From Ziziphus jujuba (lineage: Eukaryota; Streptophyta; Magnoliopsida; Rosales; Rhamnaceae), in the NCBI RefSeq assembly GCF_031755915.1, contig NC_083388.1:19680001-19744000 (forward strand): a stretch of DNA of 64,000 bases, written 5' to 3'. Of this stretch, positions 12,075 through 23,779 are shown piece after piece. The translations under genes and the position numbers were made by a program. The notes under the pieces are model-generated. The model worked only from the letters and a program-made list of their open reading frames with translations, did no database searches and was not told the origin of the DNA. The first letter of the stretch is position 1. The number at the start of each line of letters is the position of its first letter.

Positions 12075-13640
12075 GGCTGAAGAAGAAACTTCAACAAGGA
12101 GACGGAGTACAGAGGAAGAAGACCAAAGGAAAGATATATAAAACCTTCTATATACACTAAATTATATGATAATGAAACCTTCTCTATGCTACGACATTAA
12201 TGGTTTTAAGCTCTTCTCTCATTATTTTGGCTTGCTATTTTAGAATATGTGTGGCTATGCGTCTTTGTATATGTATACATATAAAGGGAGCCTTTCTCTT
12301 GATCAATATATCGAAATAGGCCGAATCATTGTACTTTGATTAGATAAAACAATATACAACCATGATAATATCCACATTGATGCATAGACAAAATCAGAGA
12401 TTTAAGTCCAGTTAATCAGCCCAAACTAATAATCTTCATTTTGAGTTGCCTCTCAAATTAACTCTGAGATTTGCTCTATGTGTCCTCAACCACCAACAGC
12501 CAGTCCAAATTAAATCAAATGGAAGTCAAAGTGGGCGCACAACCTTCTCCTAAGGTGGGCACGAGTACAACCTTAATATGTAACGAGGCTCTGCATAATT
12601 AGTCTTCTGTAACATACTAAACTGGCTGTCAAAACAAAAGCCTTCCTCAACTTGTTTATGATATAATGCCTCGGAGACGAATATACTATATATGAAGCTT
12701 TTCATGTCTATTTTATACTATATGAGCTGTTTATGATCATTTCTATTTTTTATACATTTTCATATATATCTTCATGAATAGGGCTTTCTATTTTAATTTT
12801 AATTTTTTTATTTGATAAATATATACAGCTCAAATTCTGAATCATACACCAATTAACAATTTTTTTTTCCTTGTTCATTTTAAGTTTGTATTTGTTAATT
12901 AATTTCTTATCTGTATGAAAATGAAATGAAATGTTTTCCTACATTCTAATATTTCCTCTTCCTACCAATTTGTCGAGCTCAGGAAACTCAAAAGTGGTTC
13001 TCAATTACCATCCTCCTCATCATCACAATATTAATATCTTAGGCCTACTTTGATGTTCGTCATGTGTACCAACAGTAGTCTTTAACATACATATATTTTT
13101 CTCTTTGTTTAACAGTTTTAAACATCATCGAGTGACGTTGCAGACTTAATTAAAGAAGTATCACCAGTAGCTAGATAGTAGCATTATTATCTCGATTATA
13201 CAGGCAATGGAGACTAATGATGGAGGAGATGATTTTTTATTATTATTATTTTGCTTTTTTTATTTTTATTTTTTGTTACATGTAAAAGAAATATTTAGAT
13301 ATTTTTTTATAAATATAAAAAAGTTGTTACATCTTATAAAATTACATGAGATTTTTTTAAAAAAAATTCATTATTGCATAAATATATATATATATTTTTT
13401 TAAAAAGTTCTCTTGAAAAATAATTATATGAGAAATTTTAAATATTACCTAGTTGGGAACAAAGTTAATTAAAATTGTGTGATCTATATATATATATATA
13501 TATTCAAAATCCATTTACAGTTTTTTGGCAAACCCAAAGCTCGTACACTAAGCCCAAATCCATAATACTGGGACCCAAGTACCAGGGTCTGATATGTAAG
13601 CCTCAAGGCCTTGACCCAAAGCCCAATTTCCATTTAAAAA
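12075..13640 (-). other. Upstream region of PME copy 2 (inverted duplicate)
   Basis: Reverse complement of the PME promoter region, alignable with 33960-35660 and 19370-20880. It includes the block at 12835-12945, the CTGCAACGTCACTCG segment near 13130 and the GGGTCAAGGCCTTGAGGC segment near 13600. No independent gene is seen; the small frames are chance. Confidence 0.75.
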
Positions 13641-15210
13641 AAAAAAAAATCAAAACAAAACAAAAAAATGTACATTGTAGGATATCTAATGTCTATTTGG
13701 GTCCTTGCCATTTGTCATATGGTTAGTTCTCAAACCAAATCATGTAAAGAGAGCTTTGAAGATAACCAAATCAAGAATCTTTGGCTCTGGTTCCTTCAAA
13801 TGTAAAATAAATTATCATGTTTGATTGCATGGAAATTTTGAAATTAGAAATGTTTATTTAAAAAGAAAAATGAGACATCATTTTCCTGCATTAGTTTATA
13901 TGAAAAATAAAGTAAATTAATCCTAGATGTCCAAATCAAATAATGTAAATTAATTCTTAAATTATATATATATATATATATATAATTTTCTACTGCATGG
14001 ATACTGGTAGACAGAAAATCTCTTTCTATATATATATATATATATATTATCACATTTTGATATTTAAGGGGGTATATTCATTTTAGAATTTAAAATATTT
14101 TAAAAGTCTAATGATAATTCAGATTTTGATGGATTTTATAAAAGTCCATTAAAATCTAGGTATATTCAATTAAGACTTTGTAGAATTCTTTTAAAATATG
14201 ATGGTATTAAAAAGTCATTGATTTTAAAAAATAATGGATTTTAATGGATTTGAAAGGATTTTAACAGTAAAATTGTGAAGAAAATTGTCAATATGAAATT
14301 CAACTTTAAACCCAAAGATTTCGTTAGATTCTTATAAAATATTTATGGAGTCTTTAGAATTCCATAAAAATCCATCAAATCTTTTAAAATATATAATTCA
14401 TTTTAAATCCATCAAACTCTAAATTGAATACATCTCTCTTAGATTTTAATTTTAAACTATATAATAGGAGTCTGTTAAATATATAATATGTTGTTCAAAA
14501 GAATTAATGAGTGTCTAAATTATTTAATTTTCTTTGTTTTTTTTTTTGGAGACCAAGTCAATTATTTAAATTGAAAGGTATAAAAACATTAAGTTTCATT
14601 AGACAGAGATAAGAACGTATAACAAAACTAAAATTAAAATGAAAAGAACAAAATATATAAATTGGTATAAGATCCAGAAATTAAACATGCAAACATCTGA
14701 ATGTGTGGCTGTTTATGGTTCTGCAGGGGAGGTTGTTTTTGGTTTGGTTTGTGAATGTGGGAATGAAGAAAATAGTGGCTCACTATTCATAAGGAAACCG
14801 AATGAATTACAAAGGGACTAATAGGTGGGGTTTGAGAGCAGGCTGAAAACCTAGACTGGCTCTGATTGAAAGAAAATCAAATGCGCATACGCCTTGTAGG
14901 CCTGACCTTTTCCAGATAAATTTTCTTATACCTTTGGTAAAAAAATTAATAATAAAAAAAATAATATGATATTTCTTTGTTGGCACTAGTGTTTTTTTTT
15001 TTTTTTTTTTTTTGGGGGGGGGGGGGGGGTAGTGTATAATGTTGAAAAAGTAGGGAATAATCTTTTAATTTTGGATTGTAGGAAGTTGAAAAGAAACTCC
15101 CAAGGTGGTTCTTTTAACATAAAATAGTATCTCTTGCACATGGGGTTAGGAAATTCACATTTTGCTATTAATCCACCTTCTTTGCTAAGAGCATTTGCCA
15201 CTTTGTCATT
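13641..15210. repeat. Inverted duplicate of 22900-23730 (distal PME upstream DNA)
   Basis: On the minus strand this repeats the plus-strand sequence at 22900-23730. Shared landmarks are the TTAGGAAATTCACATTTTGC segment (15150), the GGGACTAATAGG..GCAGGCTGAAAACC segment (14813-14850), the 115-bp block (14572-14680) and TTTGGTTATC/CTTTGAAGATAACC (13755). It carries its own (TA)n tracts at 13964-13984 and 14027-14048. No gene is seen. Confidence 0.7.
14991..15029. repeat. Homopolymer T23-G16
   Basis: A run of about 23 T is followed immediately by 16 G (15014-15029). Runs of this purity are assembly-sensitive. Confidence 0.8.
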
Positions 15211-15512
15211 TAAAACCGATTATCTCCTAATAAATTTTCTTTTTACTACCTTCATTTATTTATTATAACAATTTTTCTTTCTTTATATATATATATATAT
15301 ATATATATTTCAGCATAAAATTATAAAATTTACGTATAAGAAAAGTTAAAATTTACGCATAAGAAAAGTTAAAATAAATTCCAATTAAATTGACATACAT
15401 GGATGCTCTTTGATTTCTTCAACCTCCAATTCACATCATTTTTCTCAACATTTTGCCTCCCAGAATAATCAATAACATCATGGTCACTTCTACTTCATTT
15501 TTAAGAACCATC

Positions 15513-15664
15513 TTAGTCGAGAACCTCTTTTTCCCTATACTTGGCAATCAACTCTTCATCCTTCCAATTGTCAACAACCATCTGTCTCCACACAGCTGGA
15601 GGTATGTTCTCCGAGCCATGAACATAACGCTCTCTGGCAGTTGTACTAGCATACCAATCAGAAA
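15513..15664 (-). pseudogene. Terminal exon of an unidentified small gene
   Basis: A splice-like acceptor (TTTGCTTTGCAG, minus strand) precedes an open stretch of about 49 codons that starts VSDWYASTTARERYVHGSEN, continues through NIPPAVWRQMVVDNW, and ends KYREKEVLD with a TAA. The composition is that of a real soluble protein end, not repeat-derived coding. I do not recognise the family. No upstream exon is visible: a transposon-like region begins about 75 bases beyond the acceptor. The locus is either a truncated copy or has its first exon far away, so calling it broken is an inference. Confidence 0.45.
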
Positions 15665-16097
15665 CTGCAAAGCAAAAAAACATTCCAAAGAAAGTAAGCA
15701 ATGTTTGATTCACAACATATTGGTAAGAATGGGATGCTCACCTCCTTGGGCATGTTTGTTATGCAGGATTGGGCAGGTCAGGACAGGACACAATCCCAAT
15801 CCGGTGTTTGGAAAGTAAAAATGGAAGGGGGACAGGTTTGTCCCGTTGGTCATTTTATCCCAAAGGAAGGGGATAAATCTGACCCATCTAGAGACTGGGT
15901 CACTTTTGTCCGACCAAGCTCTCTTTGAAGCATCTTCGATCTCGCATCACCATCCCCTTCGAAGCATCTCTGGCCGGTAAACATGTCTTCTTCTTCTATT
16001 TCGTCGATCTTCCATCATCATCATCTTGTTATTTTTCTTTGTTTTTTCACATTAATTTTTAGCTAAAAAATTATAAAATTTTTTCGGGAAATGTCAT

Positions 16098-16880
16098 TTG
16101 TTGATCTGTGAAATAAGCTTCGATCTATTTATGTTAGAGCTTGATTTGATATTCAGGAAGAAGAAGCTTGATTTTGAAGGCTTAAACTACCCTTCAAAGC
16201 ATCTCTGGCCGGTGAGTTCTTTATCTTCTGCTGCATCCTTCTTCTTCTTCTTCTGTTTCGTCAATTTGCCATCATCACCATCTTGTTCTTCTTCTTTGAT
16301 TTTTTACATAATTTTTTTAGATGAAAATTTATTAAATTTTTTTGGGAAATGTTAGTTGCTTTGTCGATCTTCCATCATCATCATCTTATTCTTCTTCTTC
16401 GAGCTTGTACATCATTTTTTAGCTGGAAAATTATGAAATTTTGTTGCGAAATGTCATTTGTTGATCTTCAAAATAAGTTTTGATCTATTTATGTTGGGGC
16501 TAGATTTGATATTCAGGGGAAAAAAGCTTGATTTTGGAGGCTTAAACTACCCTTCGAAGCATCTCTGGCTGATGAGTTCTTTATCTTCTGCTGCATCCTT
16601 CTTCTTCTTCTTCTGTTTCGTCGATCTGCCATCATCATCATCTTGTTCTTCTTCTTTGTTTTTTTACATAATTTTTTTAGCTGAAAATTTATTAAATTTT
16701 TTTGGGAAATGTCAGTTGCTTTGTCGATCTTCCATCATCATCATCTTATTCTTCTTCTTCGGGTTTGTACATCATTTTTTAGCTGGAAAATTATGAAATT
16801 TTGTTACGAAATGTCATTTGTTGATCTGTAAAATAAGTTTCGATCTATTTATGTTAGGGCTTCATTTGATATTGAGGAGG
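16098..16880. repeat. 360-bp tandem duplication
   Basis: Two full units start near 16098 and 16458, offset by exactly 360 bases, followed by the start of a third near 16818. A partial earlier piece lies at 15990-16097. Units contain TTCTTCTTCTTCTGTTTCGT and CATCATCATCTT microsatellites. The frames read through each unit (85 and 112 codons) are Phe/Ser-rich and look like intron or leader sequence, not protein. Confidence 0.8.
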
Positions 16881-17057
16881 AAGAAGGCTTGATTTTGGAG
16901 GCTTAAACTATATCTAAAGCATCGGGTGTGGAAGGTAAGTACTCTATTTTTGCCAATCGTTAATGTGATGCTTATTATCATGCATTGGGTAGATTAATTC
17001 TATTTGTGATTACCTTTTATTAGCAAATACTGCTTCTTTGTCAAGGTTTTTTTCGCT

Positions 17058-17264
17058 ATGAATAAATGGTTTGGTAGATTGGCTGCAACGTTAGAAAAAC
17101 AAGAAAAATCCGATATCATTTATCCACAATACTTAGCTATAGAACTTGATAGGTTAGGATTTCCGATTAGAGACAATCTCAAAATCTCTAAAGCAATGAG
17201 ATCGGATCCATCAAACATAAAGGTTTTCAAGATTATTAAAACGAATGCAGAGAAAATTGAATAA
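17058..17264 (+). CDS. Small ORF, possible SANT/Myb-like transposon protein end
   Basis: This 68-codon frame starts MNKWFGRLAATLEKQEKSD and ends KVFKIIKTNAEKIE. An acidic, helical C-terminus of this style occurs in plant Myb/SANT-like proteins associated with PIF/Harbinger elements, but that is a resemblance only. It may be the last exon of a longer transcript: the splice-like GTAAGT just after AAGCATCGGGTGTGGAAG at 16935 lies upstream. Confidence 0.3.
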   Translation: MNKWFGRLAATLEKQEKSDIIYPQYLAIELDRLGFPIRDNLKISKAMRSDPSNIKVFKIIKTNAEKIE

Positions 17265-17535
17265 TTTTTAGATAACTAAATTAGTATTGTTATGGATTAT
17301 ATATTTATATCTATGTATGAGAGGATGACAATTATGAACAATTCAATTTCAAACTTATGTACATATGTTGTAAGGTATTGGATATTGGTTTCTAATTATG
17401 CATGTAAGGATAATTGGTCATTATGTGTTATGTTTTAAGATATTAACACGCACTTGATTGCTTTATTTTATTTTATTTTATTTTATTATATTATTATCTT
17501 ATATTATCATTTATTATTATATGCAGGAATATTGA

Positions 17536-17865
17536 ATGACAAGGAGAAGAATTTATGTTGTATTTAAAGATAGACAACCAGAGATATATAATTCTTGGCC
17601 TGAATGTCATCAACAAATGCAAAGATTTAGAGAAAATTTATATCAAGCCTATAATACAACTAAAGAAGCTGAAATAGCATATGTCCAGTTTGTAGAACAA
17701 ATGATAAGGAATCGTAATGAGGCAAATCCAATACAAAATCCCACCACATATACACGTGCTCAATTGAACAACGAGTGGCGTAATAGTTTTATATTAGGTT
17801 GTTTATTTAGATTACTATCAATATGTGTATTTACTTATTTGTTATACAGTAGATTATCCTTCTAA
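17536..17865 (+). CDS. Viroplasmin/RNase H1 N-terminal-like small protein, 109 aa
   Basis: The frame begins MTRRRIYVVFKDRQPEIYNS, followed by WPECHQQMQRF and YNTTKEAEIAYVQF. This matches the usual pattern of the RNase H1 N-terminal (Cauli_VI/viroplasmin) fold: a VVFKGRxPGIYxSWxEC core and an Ala-rich helix after a Y..F segment. The fold binds RNA:DNA hybrids in RNase H1 and also occurs as a lone domain in plant transposon-linked ORFs. The last 25 residues are hydrophobic (SICVFTYLLYSRLSF) and could form a membrane segment. It sits directly downstream of the possible SANT-like ORF. Whether it is expressed is unknown. Confidence 0.5.
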   Translation: MTRRRIYVVFKDRQPEIYNSWPECHQQMQRFRENLYQAYNTTKEAEIAYVQFVEQMIRNRNEANPIQNPTTYTRAQLNNEWRNSFILGCLFRLLSICVFTYLLYSRLSF

Positions 17866-18230
17866 AAGCCAATATGGATGTAGTAATTGTTACAAGTAAA
17901 ACCAAATGTTAACTTTGGCATAATGTTAGCTTTTTTTTATTGGTGATTAATTATTTTTTATGATTTACCATATAAATAAGATTTTTTTTTTTTTTACATA
18001 ACAATAATTTTTAAAATTTTCATTTAAAATAAAAATAAAACTTTAATTATAAAATAGTCCAATCCAGTCCGATTTTGCACCAAACATTGGACAACTTGTC
18101 CACCATTCAGTCCATAACTGTGCCAAACACAATACTGCACTATTCTATCCGATCTGATTCTTTTATTGGGATTTATCATGTCGATCCTGTTCGATCCGAA
18201 CCTGTTCTGCGTACAAAACTCCACCTTGAA

Positions 18231-19089
18231 GTTTAAAATATTAAGCAGCATACTTTACTGCATAATAAATAGCAAAGAGAGTTCAGGTATCACAATGAAA
18301 GGAAAACAGAAGGCAATAAACTATTGTCTCCATAGCGGGAAATGCACGCTTTCAGAAGCTCAAAATAGAACATTTCTGTTAGCATATGACAAAGCAGAGT
18401 CATCTTCCTCATCCTCATTCACTTCCATGAGTAATGTGGGTGGAAATGATATGACTAGAACGTAATTTTGTCAGGGAAAGGATCAGTTGGCAGAGGAATT
18501 GTAGAGAGATTTTTTGTTGGAAGAGCATGTGAGATTTGATGCTGGATGAGCTTGTGGACCGGGACTTACATGTATAGGAAATGGTTAGAATTGGACCTTA
18601 AAGCATTTGTATGCATTTTACTTTTATGCAATTGCATGCTCTTATAACTCTCTAAATCCTCAAATATTTGTGCAATTATAGAGCAAAAAATCCATTTTGT
18701 ATATTGTATATTCAGTCATCAAAAACTTTTTCTGTACACAATCCTGAAAACTTACGTGAAACATTTGTTCAATCAAGTAAAAACTTATTTTCAATGCTCT
18801 GTAGTTGCTCCAAAATATTATGTTCATTTTAATCTTAGTTTTGTTACTTTCTTATTTGTGTTTAATTAAACTTAATGTTAATGTTTTCATACTTTTAAAT
18901 TTAATTAATTGATCTCGTCCAAAAAAAAAAAAATTAAATAATTTTCGCACTGCATTAATTATTTTGAACAACATAATCTATATTTAACAGTTTTCTATTT
19001 TATAGTTGAAAATTAAAATCTGAATATCCGAATGCTAAAAATTAACATATATATATATATATATATACATATTCAGATTTCAGGATCAA
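18231..19089. other. No gene seen; carries one copy of the 115-bp block (inverted)
   Basis: AT-rich, non-coding in appearance. Near 18820-18898 it holds the complement of the dispersed block found upstream of PME and PMEI genes. A (TA)n tract lies at 19048-19067. Confidence 0.5.
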
Positions 19090-20875
19090 ATAAAAGAAGA
19101 AAAAGTAATGTTGAAAAATGATATCTCAGTTTTTTTCTCTCATAAACATTTGTAATTTCAATTTTTCATACAATAATTTATTGTACATGTGAAGGAATCA
19201 GAGCCAAATATTCTTGACTTGGTTATCTTCAAAGCTCTTTTTACATGATTTGATTTGAACATTAACCATGAGTGCAAAGTACTATTTGAAATTCAATGGA
19301 CAAGTGTCAAGGACCATATGGAAATAATACGTGCTACAATTTACATTTTTTTTTTTTTTTAAATGGAAATCGGGTGTTGGGTCACGGGGCTTGGGGCTTA
19401 AATATCAGGCCACGGCAATTGGGTCTCAGTATTCTGGATTTGGGTTTGGTGTTCGAGCTTTGGGTTTGGTAAAAACCCTAAATGAGTTTGTTTTATGAAA
19501 AGGAGACATTTAAAACAATTTTAATTGACTTTTTTTCCTACAATATTTAAAATTTCTCCTATAAATAGTTTTCAAGAGAACATTTTTAAAAAATATTTTT
19601 TCAACAACGAATTAAAAAAAAAAATTATTATAATAAAAATATACATCATCTCCTCTCCTCCTTCATCAGTCTCCATTGCCTGTATGATCGAGGTAATCAT
19701 GCTAACTATCCAGCCACTGCATGACTTCTCTGACACTACTTTTAATTAAGTCTGCAACTTCGCTCAATAATATTTAAATCTAATAATGAAACAAAGAAAA
19801 AATATATATTAAAAAAGAGAAAAAAAAAATATTAAAGACTACTGTTGGTACACATGGCAAACACCAAAGGAAGTGGGCATAAGATATTAATATTGTGATG
19901 AGGAGGAGGATGGTGAATGAGAACTACTTTTGAGTTTCCTGAACTTTTGCAGATTGGTAGGAGTAGGAAATATATATATATATATATTTTGATACGGTAG
20001 GAGTAGGAAATACTAAAAGGTATAGGAAATATGAAAAGGTATAAAAACCTTTCATTTCATTTTCATACAGATAAGAAATTAATTTATAAAATACAAACTT
20101 AAAATGAACAAGAAAAAAAATATTATTAATTGATGTATGATTCAGAACTTGAGCCGTATATATTTGTTTGTAATACTGGTTTTTATTTTCTCTATCTAGG
20201 TAAATAATGTCTGAAGCAGTGAATAACTAAAATTTAAAATTAATATTAAAATAGAACGTCCTATTCATGAAGATATATATGAAAATGCATAAAAAATAGA
20301 AATGATCATAAACAGCTCATAAAGTATAAAATAGACACATAAAACTTCATGTATAGTATATTCGTCTCCGAGGCATTATATCATAAATAAGTTGAGGACG
20401 GCTCTAGTTTTCACAGCCAGTATAGAAGGTTATAGAAGGCTAATTATGGAGAGCCCAGTTCAGTAGCTTACGTATATTAAGGTTGTACTTTTGCCCAGCC
20501 TAATAGCAGGTTGCGCGCCATTTTGACTTCCATTTGATTTTATTTGAACTGGCTGGTGGTGGTTGAGAAAGACAGAGCAAGTCTCAGAGTTAATTTGAGA
20601 GGCAATTCAAAATGAAGATTATTAGTTTGGGCTGATTAACTGGACCTAAATCTCTGATTTTGTTTATGCATTGATGTGGATATTATCATGGTTGTGTATT
20701 GTTTTATCTAATCAAAGTACAATGATTCGGCCTATTTCGATATATTGATCAAGAAAAAGGCTGCCTATAAATGTATACATATACAAAGACGCATAACCAC
20801 ACATATACTAAAATAGCAAGCAATAATTTATGAGAGAAGAGCTTAAAATCATTAATGTAGTAGCATAGAGAAGAA
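19090..20875 (+). repeat. PME promoter copy 3, plus arm, no gene body
   Basis: Homologous to the distal and proximal upstream DNA of the intact PME. 19190-19370 matches 23630-23738 joined to 33092-33147, and 19370-20875 matches 33960-35560. It ends at the equivalent of the 5' leader (GTAGTAGCATAGAGAAG), where the sequence turns back on itself. Importantly, it lacks the two MULE insertions present in the intact unit and so records the empty sites. Confidence 0.85.
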
Positions 20876-21556
20876 ACTTCCTTTCATGGCTAAAGAAGAA
20901 ACTTCAACACAGAAACGGAGTACAGAGAAACAAGACCAAAGGAAAGATATATAAACACCTTCCCTACACTACTTTTTATGATAATTAAACCTTCTCTGTA
21001 CTACTAATTACTCTTCTCTCATTAATTATGGTGCTTTTTATGATAATTAAACCTTCTCTATACTACTACATTACTCTTCTCTCATTAATTATCGCTTGCT
21101 ATTTTAGTATATATGTGGTTATGCGTCTTTGTATATGTATACATTTAGAAGTAGAATTTTTCTTGATCAATATAGCGAAATAGGCCGAATCATTATACTT
21201 TGATTAGATAAAACAATATACAACCATGATCATATCCACATTGATGCATAAACAAAATCAGAGATTTAAGTCTACTTGATCAGCCCAAACTAATAAACCT
21301 CATTTTGAATTGCCTCTCAAATTAACTCTGAGATTTGCTCTCAGTTTCCTCAACCACCACCAGCCAGTCCAAATCAAATCAAATGGAAGTCAAAGTGGGC
21401 GCACAACCTGCTACTAAGCTGGGCAAAAGTACAACCTTAATATGTAACGAGGCCCTGCATGATTAGTCTTCTGTAACCTACTAAACTGGCTGTCAAAACA
21501 AAAGCCGTCCTCAACTTGTTTATGATATAATGCCTCAGAGACGAATATACTCTACA
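20876..21556 (-). repeat. PME promoter copy 3, minus arm
   Basis: The minus strand repeats the PME 5' leader and promoter, from the start codon equivalent (CAT at 20885-20887) out to the position matching 35045. With 20345-20875 it forms an inverted repeat with arms of about 500 bp. A short local duplication (TTTTATGATAATTAAACC.. near 20969 and 21038) lies in the centre. No PME exon remains between the arms. Confidence 0.85.
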
Positions 21557-21640
21557 TGAATTTTTTTTTTCCTTCAGTTTTCCATGTTTGTTAGTTGCTG
21601 CTCTCGTGCTTATAGCAGCTTCTCTGCTTCTTCAAATTTT
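21554..21640 (+). pseudogene. PMEI signal-peptide fragment fused to a PME promoter relic
   Basis: TTCAGTTTTCCATGTTTGTTAGTTGCTGCTC.. through CTTCTCTGCTTCTTCAA reads FSFPCLLVAALVLIAASLLL in the frame equivalent to PMEI residues 5-24, and is closest to the pseudogene at 60137. The match starts at ATGAA, which is also the last segment of the PME promoter relic next to it. A T-run after ATGAA breaks the frame. Only the leader peptide region is left. Confidence 0.7.
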
Positions 21641-21751
21641 TATAATATGAGTTTAAAATAGAAGACTCTGATTAAAAACTTATTCTATCATATTAGGCCC
21701 TGATTAAAAATTTGAGCAAAATCAAATTTTGATATAACTCATATTATAATC

Positions 21752-22266
21752 ATTGTTTTAAAAGACTAAACAGACGCTTGTTTCGAGGCAAGACACGCAA
21801 AAAATGTCGTGAGGCTTCAAATTTAAGAAATTACTCCTATAAAACATATGCTTTAGAAGATGAGGCATATGCCCTGGATACAAAAATACATTTTTTTTGC
21901 GTTTCAAATAGTAAGGCATACACCTCATTAATATAAGTTAAATTTAATCTTTTTATTTTTTTATAGAAAAATTATTTTACCCTTATAAATTATTATTTAT
22001 AAAATAAAAGTGTATGTTTTATTGCATATTTAATTATAATTTATTAATTTTATATTTATGTAAATTTTAGTTGGTTTATTTTGCAATTTATAAATTATTT
22101 ATATTTTTTTATCTTTTAATTTCATAAAATTTAAAACATATATTTTATTTTTTAATATTGAAATTTAATCCCCAAAAAGCTTACACTCCAACGTCCTAAA
22201 ATTTACGCCTTGTCTCGTAACAACAAAAATGTCTTATCTTATATTTTTGTATTTGAAAACAGTGAT
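21752..22266. mobile_element. Probable MITE, about 0.5 kb
   Basis: Ends are inverted: CATTGTTTTAAAAGACTAAACAGACGC...TTTCGAGGCAAG on the left, and the complement of the right end reads CACTGTTTTCAAATACAAAA..GTTACGAGACAAGGCG. The interior is AT-rich and has no coding capacity. Ends are imperfect and the target duplication is uncertain. Confidence 0.45.
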
Positions 22267-23738
22267 TAAAACAATATAAAAATTTATACATTCTAACTCC
22301 CAAAATAATCAATCCATTTTGTTTTTTTTGTATGATAAATATGGGCATTATGTGGCTTGTACATGTTTGGTCTACAATCCCACATTGATCAATCTCTAAC
22401 TATATTGTACCATCCTTGTGATCAAGTATCCAAAACAAAAATCAGACATATCATTAACCTCCCATGTAAAACCTCGTACTCTGCAATATTTTCCATCACA
22501 AATTGTTGAAAATACATTGTCTCTGCCAGGGTAGCTTTTGTCACTGTTTTCAAACAATAGCCCCGAATTTGTGTGTTTCATCCCTAATTATCCAAAGAGA
22601 CACTTATGTATAGATGCCACCGTGCTTAATTGGTTTGTTACTCCCCACTATGCACAATGAAAAACTCCGAAGTTGCTAATAATACACAATGATTAATCCA
22701 TTTACGTGCACTGACAAGCATTTACTTCTCTAGTCCTACTTCGCAATAATTTGAACCTAAAGAAAAAGATCATAGGGAAAAAAACAAAACAAGACAAAAC
22801 AAAAAGGAAAATACAAAAAAGGAGCCCAATTTTATTTATTTTTTTTTCCCAAAATTTCGACCTTTTTTTTTTTTTTTTTGTTTTTTTTGGTAGTACCCAA
22901 AATTTCAACTTAGAAACAGGATTAATAGCAAAATTTGAATTTCCTAACTCCATGTGTAAGATACTATTTTATGTCAAAAGACCCAACTTGGGAAGGGCCT
23001 TTTAAACTTCCTACAGTCCAAAATTAAAATATTATTCCCTATTTTTTTAACATTATACGCTACCAAGGAAAAAAAAAAAAAAAAAAATCTCTAGTCGTGG
23101 TTTTCAGCCTGCTGTCAAACACACCTATTAGTCCCTTTGTAACTCATCTCTTTTCTTCATTCCCACATTCACAAACCAAACCAAAAACAACCTCCCTACA
23201 GAATCATAAACAACCACACATCCAGATAATTGCATATTTAATTTCTGAATCTTATACCAATTTATATATTTTATTCTGTTCATTTTAATTTTAGCTCTGT
23301 TATATTTTCTTATCTCTGTCTAACGAAATTTAATGTTTTCATACCTTTTAATTTTAGATAATTAACTTGATCCAAAAAAAACAAAAAAATTTAAATAATT
23401 ATATATGCATATATATATATATATATATATACATATATGCATATATAATTCCAGCATTAATTTACTTTATTTGATCCTGACATTCCAGCACCGGTTTACT
23501 TTATTTTTCACATAAAGTAAATTAATGCTGGAAAAGGATTGAGTATGTCGCATTTTCTTTTTTAAATAAACATTTTTAATTTCAATTTTTCCATACAATC
23601 AAACATGATAATTTATTTTACTGAAGGAACCAAAGCCAAAGATTCCTGATTTGGTTATCCTCGATGCTCTCCTTACATGATTTGATCTGAGCATTAACCA
23701 TATGGGTACAAGGTACTATTTGAAATTCAAAGAATAAA
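22267..23738. other. No gene; distal upstream DNA of the intact PME unit
   Basis: 22900-23730 is the plus-strand partner of the inverted copy at 13641-15210. It contains the 115-bp block in inverted orientation (23243-23354) and an AT-rich palindrome (about 23400-23450, TATATATGCATATATA on both sides of a TA run). The last nine bases, AAGAATAAA, are the left target duplication of the Pack-MULE. Confidence 0.6.
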
Positions 23739-23779
23739 GGGGAATTTGGCCCACTACCCTTTTTTAAAGGGCTATAACG

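Larger units (their letters stand above)
15735..18230 (+). mobile_element. Transposon-derived region with two small ORFs (possibly PIF/Harbinger-like)
   Basis: Both ends carry related, inverted, degenerate sequence: GGGCATGTTTG..GGGCAGGTCAGGACAGGAC at 15747-15790, and at 18055-18130 a segment whose complement reads GTGTTTGGCACAG..GGACAAGTTGTCC. Between them lie a 360-bp tandem duplication, a Myb/SANT-like ORF piece and a viroplasmin/RNase H-N-like ORF. GGGC-type ends plus a SANT-like ORF would suit PIF/Harbinger, but no DDE transposase and no clean 3-bp duplication was found. Confidence 0.4.
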
